A DNA stretch of 64,000 nucleotides from Dracaena cambodiana. Taxonomy: Eukaryota > Streptophyta > Magnoliopsida > Asparagales > Asparagaceae. Of this stretch, positions 23,401-34,325 are shown piece by piece. The translations under genes and the position numbers were made by a program. Within the stretch, counting starts at the first letter, position 1, and the number at the start of each line of letters is the position of its first letter. The notes below the pieces were generated by a model, which saw only the letters and a program-made list of their open reading frames with translations, was not told the origin of the DNA and made no database searches. The stretch spans positions 30,169,782 to 30,233,781 of the forward strand of contig JAYEPQ010000017.1 of assembly GCA_036321105.1 (NCBI GenBank). Direction: 5' to 3'.

Positions 23401-25428
23401 AGCCTATATATATTTTATTAAACGTACTGATTCATTGGATTTAATTCAAATTCTTCTCATTAATATAGTTATTTAACTAGAATATATATTTAAATTATTA
23501 AGATTTTTTCTTTTCTTTTAATTCAAATAAAACATGTCCTAATGATAATGAATTTTGATGCGCATTGTATATATCACGTGCACAAATACATACATATTTA
23601 TGTCATCGTGTCCTTGTGGCCCTGTGACCTACTTTTTAGGATTTATCGTGTCTCGTATCCGTGTCCCATATCCGTATCCATGCTTCATAAACCGTCAAAC
23701 ACAAGGCATATGTCATCCAGACTAATGTTTAAAATAACAAATGTTTAAAATAACAACAATAACGTGACGTTTTGCCTCTATTAGTTTATTTAGCACATAG
23801 CATAACGCGTAAAATAGGTTCTCAATTTCCTATTTATTTAATAAAAGACAAATATAAACTATATAATAATTTTTATAAATTAGAAAATAAAATTTAAAAA
23901 TTCTAAAAGAAGAATATAAAAACATTATCTATCACATAGAAACTATTCTAACTTTCCCACAAGTTTTACGATAATTTTCATATTATCTTCATAAATTATA
24001 TTAAATTCACAACTCTAATTTCAGTCATCACCAAATAAGAAAATAAGATTTTAAATTTATTTATTTAAATTTCAGTCATCACTGATACTGTATTTTATAT
24101 TTCTCAATTCATCTTATTTATAAATGTTCATTTCAATTTAGTACAGAATTTAATAGAATCAACAACTAAAATATTTCAGTAATCAGAATGGAATTATAAC
24201 AAGCAAACAACCAAGCAACCGCAAGTTAGCAATTCCGCAAGAAATCAAACAAGCAAATAACGAGAAATCAAGAAAAAATCACTACAATCGGCTAATAATG
24301 AAAGCAAATATTAACAACAATCTGGAAATTACTCAAAAAATAATAGCAAATAACGTAACATAATGTAAAATAACATAAACGTAAAAAAGCATACTGCTAT
24401 GGAGTTATTTTCAACTGTTTGATCGTGCTAAGTTCATGTTAGATTGTGTAACGCAATATAATGAGTTCCATAATGCATTATTTTCAACATTGATCCATAT
24501 TTCAACTATTTGTCTCGCTCGTCCAATCTCTTTTCTTGCCTAATAATGTTGCTCATCCATTCTCTGGATAAAAACATTGACATGCTGTAAAAAAATCCTA
24601 AGTATAATACATCCTGAAGTACCAAAGCTATACTCATCCAGGAACATCAGAGTTGCTGCTTATCTAAAATACAATGGCTCTCACGTTCTCGGTAAACTAT
24701 GACCTTTGCAATTACGCTCCAATATCATTCTTTATTTTGTTCTCGAAAGGTGACTGGTTGTTCTTGTATTGCTTCTCTAACCATAGTTGTGCAATCTTCA
24801 ATTAGGAACACTATTTAAACTTATCTTGGGTTAATATAACACCTGGAGCTAACCCCCCCCCCCCCCCCCCCCCGCCTTCTAAAAAAAAAACAAACAAAAA
24901 ACTCCTGAACGAAAGGGAAGAGTGCACAATCACCTTGTTCAAGTGTAGCTAATTACTCCGCCTCCATAAAGGAGTATGTTAGAGATTGGTTTCCTCAGGT
25001 CCATTGATTATTTTAAGTTGATTCTTCATTAGGGTTGCAGTTCCTCTCATATTCAATGTAGATGACGCTCTGACTTTGACGAACCTATGGTTTAAAAAAT
25101 AAAGATGCAAGCACAAACTAAATTCATCATAAGTTTTAACTTTAGCCTTTAATGCTTTTTTGGGGTTGGATAAGAACCAATGTGCCCATGAGCTTCATCT
25201 ACATAACGGTATAAGGCCTGCTTCGGCAACCAACCAGCAAAATTGATTCTTGTCAAAAAATTATGCTCAATGATGATTATCATTCTGTAAGGACAAGCTA
25301 CATGAAAAAAATTCTACCTTAATGTGGTATAGTAATCTCAGACAACCAAAGCATAGAAAAACTAAATTTTTCAGAGGGATAACTCTAACTCTAACAGTGA
25401 GATTCAAAAGACCAAAACAGTTCCATTA

Positions 25429-25459
<31 letters not shown>

Positions 25460-25472
25460 CATATACATATAT

Positions 25473-25540
<68 letters not shown>

Positions 25541-28500
25541 AAATGCAGATAATATTGCATGATGCAATCATTATTAAGAATGTATTAACAAAGGTCTAGT
25601 GAATCTTAAAACGTCGTCGAACGTAGAACAATAGAAGAAATGCAATCATATTTTTTCTTGGAAGTGATAAACAAGGTTTACAGGAGTACTAGTATGCAAT
25701 AGAAGAAAAAAGATGAGCCATAAAAAGTTGATTAAGGAACTTAATAGAAGAAAGAGCAGAAAGAACAAATCTCTCAAGACCGAAGTGATAAACAAGGTTT
25801 ACAGGAATGGCAGTCCTGCTGATGTAGTTGAATAAGTTCACTTTTGAAGCAAATTGCATAAAATGGATTTACCATAAAATGGGATTTATAGAGACATTTA
25901 GCTGATGGTGCCTTGCAACTACTATATAAGGATATGAGCTAACTGGCAGCCCAGAGCTAACTGGCAGCCCAAAGCATAAGGCACAAAAGGGGGTGTCACC
26001 AAATTTTAACTTAAGGATATAAGTAACACATTAATCAGTGAGAACTAGGGTATACAACCAAATTATATCATTGGATGATAATACTAAGAAGCACAAATGG
26101 ATTTCACAAAAGGAAAAGTTTTAGCATTACTGTGTGACAAGATCTTCAAGATAATGCCAAGAAATATTTTAAAATAAACACAAAAAAAAATAAAAACTAA
26201 AAAGAGAATACAATGCAGCACTGGAATTAATCTTATTTGGAGAGCTCTTGCATACCTGCAATGGTGGTCAAAATGTGACCAATTTGCCTTTCGCTCAATT
26301 CCAAAAAAGACCTTGAAACATAATAAACAAACAAATCAATAAAAAGATAATGAGATGATTCAACCACATTGGTTGGAGTTTAAAAAGGGAAAGCCAAAAA
26401 GCTGCTGCATGTCTTTTTCAATGCAAGTGTGAATAAAGAGCAGTAACGGACAACTCAGAAGAGTGAGATTGCCATATGGAATATTTAATTATGAGAGAAC
26501 TGGATTAGGCTACGTAAATCTCCAGCTAGCAGTGACACAGTTATTATTTGCTCAAAGAATCCAATTCATAAAGAACAAAAAAGATTAACACTCTTAACAT
26601 GTGAACCATTTCTAAGGTGGACACCAATGTTGACACAACACAAACAGAAAAATTACGCCAAATGACAAATTTAAGGAAGAACAGAGAGATTCAGGCCTCT
26701 CACTCAGGTGCCACTTTACAAATCCCTCACAAGAGATTCAAGTGTTAGCAAATCATCATACCAACACTAGAATAATCAAAAGTTCAATATCTCAATGACT
26801 AAAATAATAAATCTGTCATATATATGAACATAATCAACATGCACAACACATGTAACTAAATATAAAACTCAACTCAATTAAACATAGCTGGAAGCAAATA
26901 AAAGGACCACACTAGGGGTGAGAAGAGTTCAGTTAAAACCCAAAAAACTGACCAAAACCAACCTCAAAACTGAACGAAACTGACCAAAAAATCTGACCAA
27001 AACTGAACCAAATAGAAATAATTCAGTCGGTTTTCAATTTCGAGCTTTGAAACTCGAAACCGAACAGAACCAACCGAATTATTTATATCTTATATATTTA
27101 TACACAAACATATATACATATAAATATACGTCTACATATAAATACATATATCTACATATATATACATATATATTATATATAATAAATTCAATGCCAATTG
27201 GATATTTTGAAGAGAAATGCTTACTAAAATGACAAAAAATTATAATTGTTAAATAACTTTATTCAAACTTTGATTTCTAACCAAGCCGAACCAAACAGAA
27301 TTAGTTCAATTCAATTTCAGTTCCCATTCCTAATCGGTTCGGTATGGTTTTGTCAAAATTGGCAAAAATCAAATGAAACCGACCGATGCTCACCCCTAAT
27401 CCACACATGGACTCGAACTCAAACTTTGCATTTTTAGAGAAAATAGGTCTTCCTATAGAATCCCCATCAACTCTCTTTAATTTCGAACCATTCACCACTA
27501 GTGAATGGTGAAAATAATAATTGTCAAGCAAATCCGAATTGAATAACATGATCTTCTGGGCCTATAACCAAGTACAATAAGACTCGAGCCATCCAAACCA
27601 CGGACAACTCTATGTTTGGACAATGGGGGGCCATGCCTCCCCCAACCGCCCCCATGTAGGACACTTGCCTTCTCATACTCAATACTGAAAGTAACAAGAA
27701 ATGTCAAGAAAATTTGCAGTATAGATAATAGAGTTCTTAAAACTTATCTAAGAGGCATTAGGTTGAAAACCCAGCTTCTTCTTTTATATAATTGTATTAA
27801 AATGTTCAAAAAAATATTATTATATTATTATATTTGTTCTTTTTTTAATGGAACTATATATATTTTTATTAAAAGAAGTTGTAATTTTGTTTGTTCCCCA
27901 TAAAAATGTCCAAAAAATCATTATTTTATTACTAAATTTGTTCTTTATTTTGTTAGATTGTGATATATTTTTATTAAATGTTCATAAAAGTATTATTTTA
28001 TTAGTATATTTGTTCCTTTTTTTAATGAAGTGTACTATATATATTTTTATTAATAGAACTTGTAATTTTTTTGTTACCCATAAAATGTCCAAAAATTTTG
28101 TTAATAAATTGTTCTTATTTTTTGGATTGTGATATATTTTTATTAATAGAATATGAAGTTAATTTTGTGACAAATTGCAGTATATTTTTATTAATATAAT
28201 TCAAAACTCTTATATTGGCCCCTCCCATTCTAAAGTCCTAGTTCCGTCCCCGATCCAAACCAACTAACTATATCGTTGGTAACCTCCATCGGCAGTTGAG
28301 ATGACCTTATCCTCCAAAATACCCTCAACCTCCTCAATGTGCTATCTCTACAGTGTGTGTTGGTGGATGAACTGGAAAGATTGTGGACCTACAAAAATCG
28401 ATAAAGATGGATACAGAATAACGACATATTAATCAACTTGAGTGGGGTAAGATTCTCGACACTAAAAAAAGATTGATTCTAACCTCTTCGAAAACTTCTA

Positions 28501-31445
28501 ATCTCAAGCTCATAAGTATTGGAACCAAGTTCCAAAACTCTATACAAACCCACACATTGAGCATGAAACTTCTTCAACGTTTGTAGAGGGAATCTCTCTG
28601 AACGCACTTTAACCATTACTCCATTTCCAACTACAAATTTCTATAACCTCTTGTGCCAATCTTAGACAAACTTATAGTTATCATTGCTAACTGATAATTG
28701 TCAATAAATGGCATCATGCAAATTTTGTGCAAATTACTCACTTGAAACACTAGGCTGATCATCTACGGGAAGGGGAAGGTCCTATAGTTTTTCTAGATTT
28801 AAATCTTGAATGGGCTCAAACTAGTATACTTATTGACTAAACTGTTATATGCAGATTGTAGACTCTACCGCATGTAAAACTGTATCCCATGTAGTCAAAG
28901 ATTTACCACTAGACACTAAAGCAAACCTTCAAAATTCTAATTCACTATTTCAGTATGACCGTCAATTGCACATGACAAGCCATAGAAAAGTTGAGCACAT
29001 CACTTATTTTCTTCCAAAACGTTCGCCAAAAATGACATGTGAATCAAATGTCTCTGTTAGATCAATCAACTTAGGAGCATGCAATTGAACTACCTCTCTA
29101 AAAAAAATATATGCACGTGTGAGGTATCCACAGTCTTGCTGCAGGGAATAAAATGTGTCATTTTAGAAAATCTATCAACCACAACTAAGATGGAATTTTG
29201 TTTCCTAAGTGTGGGAGGTCTAAAATGAAGTTCATGTTGATGTACTCCTAAAGTGAAAGAGTGCAGGTAAACGTAGCTTTGTGTATAAAAATTTTTTGAT
29301 TGGTTTTTGGCTTTGTGTATAAAAATTTAGCTCTTTTATTGGAAATAATTATGAAAAGAAGTTTAAGTATATGTAGCATTTGCGAGGAAATAAGCATTGA
29401 AACTAGAACTTCAGAAAATCTTCTTCGAGTGGATTTCCCAAATCCTATTTTTTGTGTTAACATGCGGTCAGCCAAGCTCCATTTTTTCTTCGAAACCAAG
29501 GTTAGGTTCACGTTGTATAAAAACATGAGCTAAATACCTTGACAAAATCTGTTAGATTAGAAAATTATCTTGTATTTGGGTTTAACTTAAGTTTGGTTCC
29601 ACATTGCCTGTTGGATTGTTTGTATAGTGTTGAGATACCTATAAATATATATATATACTCATAATAAACCAATTGGTTGGTTCTAATTATTTCATAACAT
29701 GGTATCAGAGCACGTTATAAAATAAATCTCAACCATCAATCTCAACCATTATAATCGATGGTCGACTCCGATTTCGACTCTAATTCCAGTTCCGACTCCG
29801 ATTTCAATTCTGACTCCGCAATAGCATCGCCAATTTGATTCCGTGTCTGCTTCAGTTTTTGTTTCTTCTTTCCTTCATGACTGCAGGGCCTCCGACAGGT
29901 CCCTCCTCGACTACAAGGGTGTAATATAGGCTTGATATAACCCTTTGCTCATTCCTTTGTCTACTACTATTTCTAAAAAAAAAAAGTTTATCAGCTACCT
30001 ACTATAGCTTCAAAGAAAGAAATTTATCTGCTGCCTACTACCGCTTCTAAAAAAGAAATTTATCTATTATTCAAATACGGATGTGCTCTGATGATTCAAA
30101 TGATTCATCTACTGTTGTTGCTGCTACTACTACTGTCTATTGCTGCTACTGCTAGTGTTGCCCATTCACTTTATGTTAATATATACTATTGAAGAGAGAA
30201 ACAATGTTTTCTGATTTGTGTAACAAGTTGGGTATAATTGATATTTATACTCCAATTTTAGATGAATATTAGATTAGAAAATTATCTTGTATTTGAGTTT
30301 AGTTCCACATCGCCTATTAGAATATTTGTATGGTGTTGAAACACCTATAAATATATGTATCTCTTGACTCATATAAACAGATTGGTTGGTTCTGTTTATT
30401 TCATAACAGAATCTAAGATTTAATGGATTATAGGTTTTTTTTTTACGAAGAAAGAGTCCACAAAAATTGATCTATATCAACTTATACTCCGTTGGTTTCA
30501 AAGGACCCTAACTAACCTTGAAGAGTTTGAAGCCAAAATTTCTCCACGTCCTTTGTCCTTCAAAGAGAGAATGAAGAATCTCTCACATTTTCCTAGAGAT
30601 GGTTGCTCTCGCAACCTCTCTCCTACAACTCTACATCCAATCCCTTGAAATAAGATATATGAAATTTTATGTCTTCCCTTAGATCTCGACAATTATCTCC
30701 ATTTAGAATTTTAGATTCAGCATTTTATATGCATCGTTTGAAAGTATTTGTATTGCACTGGTTATATCACATATCTTCAACTCAAATCTTTAGAAAATCT
30801 ATAATTAACCATCGAATGAAAAATAAAGACTAAAGACTTCGGTTTCCACTTTCTTTCCAACTCGCAAACTTTATCACATACATTTGCACTACAAAATATG
30901 AGCAATCTAATTAAAATAAAAAAAAAACAGAAGAAAGTAACTAAAATAATTAAACAAATTGCAAACCTTGGAATGCTCTCTACAATCCTCACTGCAGAAA
31001 TAGCAAGAACTCTATGAAGTCCCCTCACCTCCCGGCAAGGCCCCCCTCCCCAACCATCGCAAGCAATTGTAGCAAACCTGCAACAAGATTCTTTTTTTTT
31101 TTTTTTTTTTTTTTTGTTTAATTTTGAAGAATTTAGCTAAAAAGGATAAACTTTATTGCAAAAGATTCTTACTTTGTGCAAAAGGAAAGGGCTGGGGTAG
31201 GAGACGAGTGGCTTGGCGGTGTGGATGAGCTCGCCGGCGGCGATCGGACGGGCGGCGAACACGCCCCTGCCTGCTGACTCGGTGAGCGCGACTCGGATCG
31301 GCGGAGGACCGTGTCCCTTGGCGTGGTTCTCCGCCGTGGTGGACGTAGCGGTGGTGTTGGTGGTGAAAGAGAATGAGCGTAAGGGGCGGAGGAGCAGAAC
31401 CGTGCGGCTGTGGCCCGTAAACGCCGCTCGGGCTCCGGCAAGCAT
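17878..31445 (-). CDS. ATXR4: SET-domain methyltransferase, ATXR4/SDG38-like, 8 exons, in-frame TAG
   Basis: Eight minus-strand exons join in one frame: 31445-31173, 31077-30967, 26311-26256, 22104-21978, 21872-21803, 21696-21517, 18241-18170 and 17996-17878, totalling 1008 bp or 335 codons plus TGA. All introns are GT-AG and every phase fits. The product matches plant ATXR4 (about 325 residues): a basic Ser/Thr-rich presumptive organelle-targeting start, PPIRVALTESAGRGVFA opening the SET domain, a cysteine cluster VCYNC...CYFCSEDC in exon 2, KYPLMVKRLACMVISG in exon 4, LARIRINAFRIELV and MLPSFYNHDC in exon 6, and CICYIDASMDVEARQNIL before the end. The family is annotated as SET-domain protein methyltransferases; substrate and compartment cannot be read from sequence. 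Two oddities: codon 113 is TAG, and a Mutator-like element lies 47 bp upstream of the ATG. It is either a recent pseudogene or carries a sequencing error. Confidence 0.85.
18170..18241 (-). CDS. ATXR4: ATXR4-like exon 7
   Basis: 72 bp from TTCTAG|ATCC to GCAG|GTAATT, encoding DPNTHIIWIDNVEARLKALR then DIEA. It continues the SET core directly after NHDC. Confidence 0.9.
18405..18580. mobile_element. MITE with GATATCGG/CCGATAC motifs (ATXR4 intron 6)
   Basis: The left arm (AATGTTTAATTGGTATCAGTATCGG) is shortened here to its core GGTATCAGTATCGGCC, mirrored by CAGCCGATACTTAAAACC at the right. It is rich in ATATCGG and has no coding sequence. Confidence 0.5.
19543..20398. mobile_element. MITE with TTTAAATATCGGT ends (ATXR4 intron 6)
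   Basis: Ends GGTTTTAAATATCGGTTAT and CCGATATTTAAAATATT are inverted. Inside are a TA microsatellite (19927-19970) and an irregular array of AAAAATC(A)AAACTGAAGCAAA, about 30-40 bp per unit, at 19985-20165. Confidence 0.6.
20432..20471. repeat. (TA)n microsatellite
   Basis: A TA run followed by TGTA/TGTG repeats directly abuts the next MITE. Confidence 0.95.
20505..20876. mobile_element. Microsatellite-abutting MITE, family S2
   Basis: It starts AAAAAGTGTACCTAAGG just after a TG run. Inverted sub-terminal arms contain AGGGAGTTGCATATGG at the left and CCATAGACAACTTTCC at the right. Other copies: 41797-42172, 57514-57885 and 57907-58293. Confidence 0.7.
20879..21028. mobile_element. Mariner-like hairpin MITE (150 bp, TA duplication)
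   Basis: The best copy of the family: ends GGGATAGTAATGGATGCG and CGCATCTATTACCATCCC, TA on both sides (20877-20878 and 21029-21030), and a nearly complete hairpin with core CAAAATTTTGAATTAG / TAATTCAAAATTTTG. Confidence 0.8.
21517..21696 (-). CDS. ATXR4: ATXR4-like exon 6 (SET core)
   Basis: 180 bp from ACAATAG|TCC to TTGCG|GTACAC. It encodes LTKKWYVNVLARIRINAFRI and ends at MLPSFYNHDC, the NHxC motif that forms part of the SET cofactor-binding knot. Confidence 0.93.
21803..21872 (-). CDS. ATXR4: ATXR4-like exon 5
   Basis: 70 bp from CATTAG|ATG to GGCAT|GTATCC, encoding MEEEFELLKQTFVKAQVEEE then QMA. The phase-1 donor joins exon 6 to give AFLTKKW. Confidence 0.9.
21978..22104 (-). CDS. ATXR4: ATXR4-like exon 4
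   Basis: 127 bp from CTACAG|A to CTACAG|GTGAGT, encoding ARGLKYPLMVKRLACMVISG and onwards to SLLPGTVLQ. Strong family match. Confidence 0.92.
22105..23194. other. ATXR4 intron 3, nothing further recognised
   Basis: This intron section has only short frames (60-70 codons) without family signature. Confidence 0.4.
23195..23315. mobile_element. Partial hairpin MITE, mariner-like family
   Basis: GAATGAGAATGGGTGG and the AAAATTTTAAATTAG / TTAATTCAAAATTTT core are seen, but the right arm is missing after GACAGGGCCC. It resembles 46085-46233. Confidence 0.5.
23738..24492. mobile_element. Second copy of the 694-bp hAT-like element
   Basis: The left end ATGTTTAAAATAACAACAAT and right end TTATTTTCAACATTG match, in inverted orientation, the element at 10365-11058, as do internal CATAGCATAACGCG and AACGCAATATAATG motifs. 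No clear target duplication. Confidence 0.6.
24853..24873. repeat. Poly-C run (21 C)
   Basis: An uninterrupted C homopolymer inside ATXR4 intron 3; unusual in this AT-rich setting and prone to length errors. Confidence 0.95.
25430..25537. repeat. (CATA)n-(TA)n compound microsatellite
   Basis: CATA units from about 25430 pass into a TA run at 25480-25537. Confidence 0.95.
26256..26311 (-). CDS. ATXR4: ATXR4-like exon 3
   Basis: 56 bp between TTTCAAG|GTC and TGCAG|GTATGC, encoding VFFGIERKANWSHFDHHC plus two bases of the next codon. It matches the short family block between the cysteine cluster and KYPLMVKRL. Confidence 0.85.
26913..27398. mobile_element. hAT-like MITE (486 bp, ATXR4 intron 2)
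   Basis: It starts TAGGGGTGAGAAGAG and ends GATGCTCACCCCTA, with AACCGA-type repeats on the arms. The 8-bp flanks GACCACAC and ATCCACAC match at 6 of 8 positions. Confidence 0.75.
28280..29235 (-). pseudogene. Ty3/gypsy integrase and C-terminal remnant
   Basis: The minus strand reads LRKQNSILVVVDRFSKMTHF then IPCSKTVDTSH (about 29215-29130), the catalytic-core motif of gypsy integrase, followed by REVVQLHAPKLIDLTETFDS-like and GHTEIVN pieces. Around 28560-28430 it reads VGLYRVLELGSNTYELEI and FFSVENLTPLKL, the usual integrase C-terminal barrel. Stops and frameshifts are many and no LTRs are attached. It lies in ATXR4 intron 2. Confidence 0.8.
29550..30408 (+). mobile_element. TRIM retrotransposon (859 bp)
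   Basis: Two direct repeats of about 150 and 142 bp (29550-29699 and 30267-30408) start TGTTAGATTAGAAAATTATC (second copy TATTAGATTAG) and end TTCATAACA. TGGTATCAGAGC at 29700-29711, directly after the first repeat, is a primer-binding site for initiator tRNA-Met. The flanks AAATC and GAATC fit a 5-bp target duplication with one change. The interior is non-coding (GACTCCGATTTC repeats and ACTACTGCTGCT-like stretches). It is a terminal-repeat retrotransposon in miniature inside ATXR4 intron 2. Confidence 0.85.
30967..31077 (-). CDS. ATXR4: ATXR4-like exon 2 with premature TAG
   Basis: 37 codons between CAG|GTT and CCAAG|GTTTGC. It encodes VCYNCLRWLG and, after the stop, SSCYFCSEDCREHSK, the cysteine cluster of the family. 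Codon 22 of the exon (bases 31014-31012) is TAG in the frame required by both neighbours. Confidence 0.85.
31173..31445 (-). CDS. ATXR4: ATXR4-like exon 1
   Basis: 91 codons from ATG at 31445 to LLHK, donor AAA|GTAAGA. It holds the targeting-like N-terminus and the first SET strands (RVALTESAGRGVFAARPIAA, GELIHTAKPLV). The frame is open further upstream, but only through a CCCAAA repeat and into the transposon, so this ATG is preferred. Confidence 0.85.
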
Positions 31446-31449
31446 GGTC

Positions 31450-31483
31450 GGGTTTGGGTTTGGGTTTGGGTTTGGGTTTGGGG
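31450..31483. repeat. (CCCAAA)n in the ATXR4 leader
   Basis: About five GGGTTT units (plus strand) lie between the start codon and the transposon insertion. The unit is TTTGGG, not the plant telomere unit TTTAGGG. Confidence 0.9.
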
Positions 31484-33741
31484 TGAGAGCTGGGAGCTTC
31501 CAAAGGAGCACAACATTTTTCCCAGTGAGCCAAGATTTCCCAGTGAGCCCATATAGTATTTACTTAAGAGAGAAATTTCCTAGTGAGCACACTAGAAATT
31601 TCAAAAATACTCTTCTCCCTATTTATCATCTCCCTCTCCCTCTTCTCTCCCGTTTTCCTCTCTAACCCCTAAACTCAAAAAAAAAACTCAAATCCTAACT
31701 CTCCCATTTCCCTCTTCTCTCCCATCTCTCTCTCTCCCCCGTTCCTGAGCCATCGCCACCGCCACCGATCGGACACCGCCGCCGCCGTCGCCAACCTCTG
31801 GTCATTATCGTCGCCATTCTCCTGCCGCCGCCGCTGCCTTCTAGCAACCACCGCCGCTGCCTTTTCGCCATTGCTAGATGAGATTTGTTAATTTAGTAAT
31901 ATTTTTTTAAATTTAGATTTTTTTTATTTTTGGATCAAACAACTCTTCAATATTAGGGTTTGGTGATTTTGTTGAGTTGGAGAGGAGGAAAAGGGGAAGA
32001 GGTAACAAATTTGGTTGTAGTATTTTTTTGTTAATTTTTTTTAATATTTAGATTATAATTATTAAGAAAAATTAATATTGTAATCCTAGTTGTAAAATAT
32101 GTGAAATTTAGTTATTTTTCTAATCATGGACATTAATATTAAATTTTATTAGTTAATTTAATATATTGTCTTTCCAGGACGATTCATCTACACACAGAGG
32201 CTAAAAGGCGCCAATGTAAACGATAAGGTAGCTTGCTAATTCTATTTTTTGTTAAAATTTATGGTTATATTTGGGTTCGTAAGCTCTGATTAGATATGGA
32301 CATCTTATTTATTGAATGTAAAATTGAATACGATGTCTATTATCGGTTACTGAAGTAGGGATTTGTTCAAGAGGAGTGAATTAAAATTCAAGCATGCAAC
32401 TTACTTATGTTCATGGCTGTGTTAAGATTTTATTTTATATTAATATTGGTACTACATTTCAAGTTTTTCTTTTTTGGACTTTGGACTGATGTTGAAAGGG
32501 AACTTGAAGGAGACTTAGTATTGGGGATGTCACATTGTAAATATTAATATTGATATTATATGGTCTATATTGTATCATAATTTGATACAATGTTCGTGAT
32601 GCATATCAGTAATGACTGATATTTAAAACCTTGGTTTATTTATAATATGTATTTTTTAAAAATTTCATTAGTTAGAGTACTACACATGGAACAAGAAACA
32701 CAAACTACAGAAAAACAAAATTATATAGTGTAAGTTCCAATCTTGGTCTACTTTTTTGTGAGTTCATGTATTTTTTTAAAGTCTGATACTGCAGTGTCTT
32801 GATTGTTATAATATTATTTTAACTGTCATGCTTAGATTAGTGAAACGCTAATTTCACAATCGTGTTTACATATGTATACTGTCAATTTGCAATTCAGTTT
32901 GTCTAGTGCGATTATTATGTTAGTGGCTTAATTGTAAAGCATAATGTGTTTACTGATATGAATTTTATTTTGTATTGACAGAATAAATGTCGGAGTGGTT
33001 AAAATAATTTTACACCATTAACAACCTCGCATGCACATGGAAGAAATTAGAGCACAACTTCAGAATATAGATGAAGTCATGGCTTATCTCTAGCAACCTA
33101 GCAATCTCAAACGACCGGTCTCCCTCAAACTTGCAAAGATTAAAACCGTGCAAACTGGTTGCACTCAACCAGAGGAACAACCAAAGGAACAAGTAGAGGA
33201 ACATGCCACTCTTGATGCACCCGATACAATGAGAACGACTTGAACCACAAGTCAACATCAACCCCCAAGGAAGACACAGAGACAGTGATTAGTTTAGATT
33301 CTAGGTGCAATGATATCTCTAAATTTTTATTAGAGCCCGTAAATTTAATGTTCAACTTTTATCATGTATCTTTATGGATATTGTAAGAAACTCGAAGACA
33401 ATGTTAACTGACTTTCAAGAAGTTGAGTGACAGTATTTTTTGTCATACTTTATGATATTTTGACAATGTTAACTGATATTTTGATACTTTATGACAATAT
33501 TTATCAATTTCGAAAAAACCTAATCGAATAGAAATAGAAACTAAATTGAATAAATTCTGTTTAGTTGGGAAAAAATTTCATTTATTTTGGGAAAAATAAA
33601 ATAAAGTAAAATGTGATTAGATATCATAGTGGCGGTCTAATAAGAAGAAAAATTTATAGCGGTATGTTTTTGTCACAACAACCAAAATGTTAAAAAAAAT
33701 TGCAAACCAATTTTTTAAAAAAATTAAAAATTTGCTTGTTA

Positions 33742-33813
33742 TTTATTGCCAGGAATTGAACTTAGGTCACCCATGTGACATTGCAAGACTACTAACCACT
33801 ATGCCACAACAAC
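33742..33813 (-). other. tRNA-Asp(GUC)-like segment inside element B
   Basis: The minus strand reads GTTGTTGTGGCATAGTGG (A box), then GCAATGTCACATGGGTGAC with GTC at the anticodon position, and CTAAGTTCAATTCC (B box), ending GGCAATAAA. It resembles plant tRNA-Asp over the whole 72 nt but has several broken pairs. The equivalent position of element A carries a worse copy. Confidence 0.7.
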
Positions 33814-33849
33814 TTTGTAGATAATAAAACAAAACAATACTACTCACCT

Positions 33850-34000
33850 CCTGTCCAGGGTATACACCCGGACAAAATTTATTTATCCGGACTGGCAGTC
33901 CGGACAAATAATTTTTTGCCCGGACTGCCAGTCCGGACAGCAGATTGCTGTCCGGATTGCCAGTCCGGACAAAATACTGCTATCCGGACTATGAGTTTTT
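33850..34000. repeat. GTCCGGAC palindrome cluster in element B
   Basis: At least four units of TCCGGACTGGCAGTCCGGA or TCCGGACTGCCAGTCCGGA with short AT spacers. Confidence 0.85.
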
Positions 34001-34325
34001 TTTGGGTTATTAATTTTTATCAATTTGCAATATTTTTAGGATTTTAAAGTAAGCAAAAATCTAATAAACTCAATTTTCGAAATTTAATTTGTGAGATTAT
34101 TTAATATGGAAAAAGATTTGAATAGTTATAGGATTTAGGTTTTTGTTTTTTTTTTTTTGGGTTCACTGAATTGCAGTTTGATTTGAGAAGAGGAAGAGAA
34201 AGAGGTTGAAGACAAGGGCAATTCAGTCCAAAAAAAATTAATGGCAAACTTGTAATAAAATTGAAATTTTTAATTGGGCTCACTAGGAAAAATGTTGTGC
34301 CCCTTTAGAAACTCCCGTGAGAGCT

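Larger units (their letters stand above)
31492..34316. mobile_element. Mutator-like element B (2825 bp) in the ATXR4 5' region
   Basis: Inverted ends GGGAGCTTCCAAAGGAGC and GGGCACAACATTT-type complement ending GAAACTCCC, with a perfect 9-bp target duplication GTGAGAGCT at 31483-31491 and 34317-34325. That is diagnostic for Mutator-like elements. It shares its pyrimidine-rich GCCGCC leader, first-intron start, tRNA-Asp-like segment, GTCCGGAC cluster and 3' end with element A (5623-7643), but the middle differs. A frame near 33032 reads MHMEEIRAQLQNIDEVMAYL before a stop. No transposase is recognised. Being 47 bp from the ATXR4 ATG, it separates the gene from its former promoter. Confidence 0.85.

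Noticed and set aside
30967..31077. Splicing around the TAG within exon 2 (donor GGAG|GTGAGG, acceptor TCTGCAG)
   Set aside because: The intron would be only about 50 bp, would remove a conserved cysteine pair and would break the frame.
31450..31483. Interstitial telomere repeat
   Set aside because: The unit is GGGTTT with no A; the plant telomere unit is TTTAGGG.
31213..31665. Plus-strand 150-codon frame opposite ATXR4 exon 1, and two further minus frames of 126-127 codons
   Set aside because: Shadows of the GC-rich exon 1 and the CCCAAA repeat. The frame giving the SET motifs and joining exon 2 is the real one.
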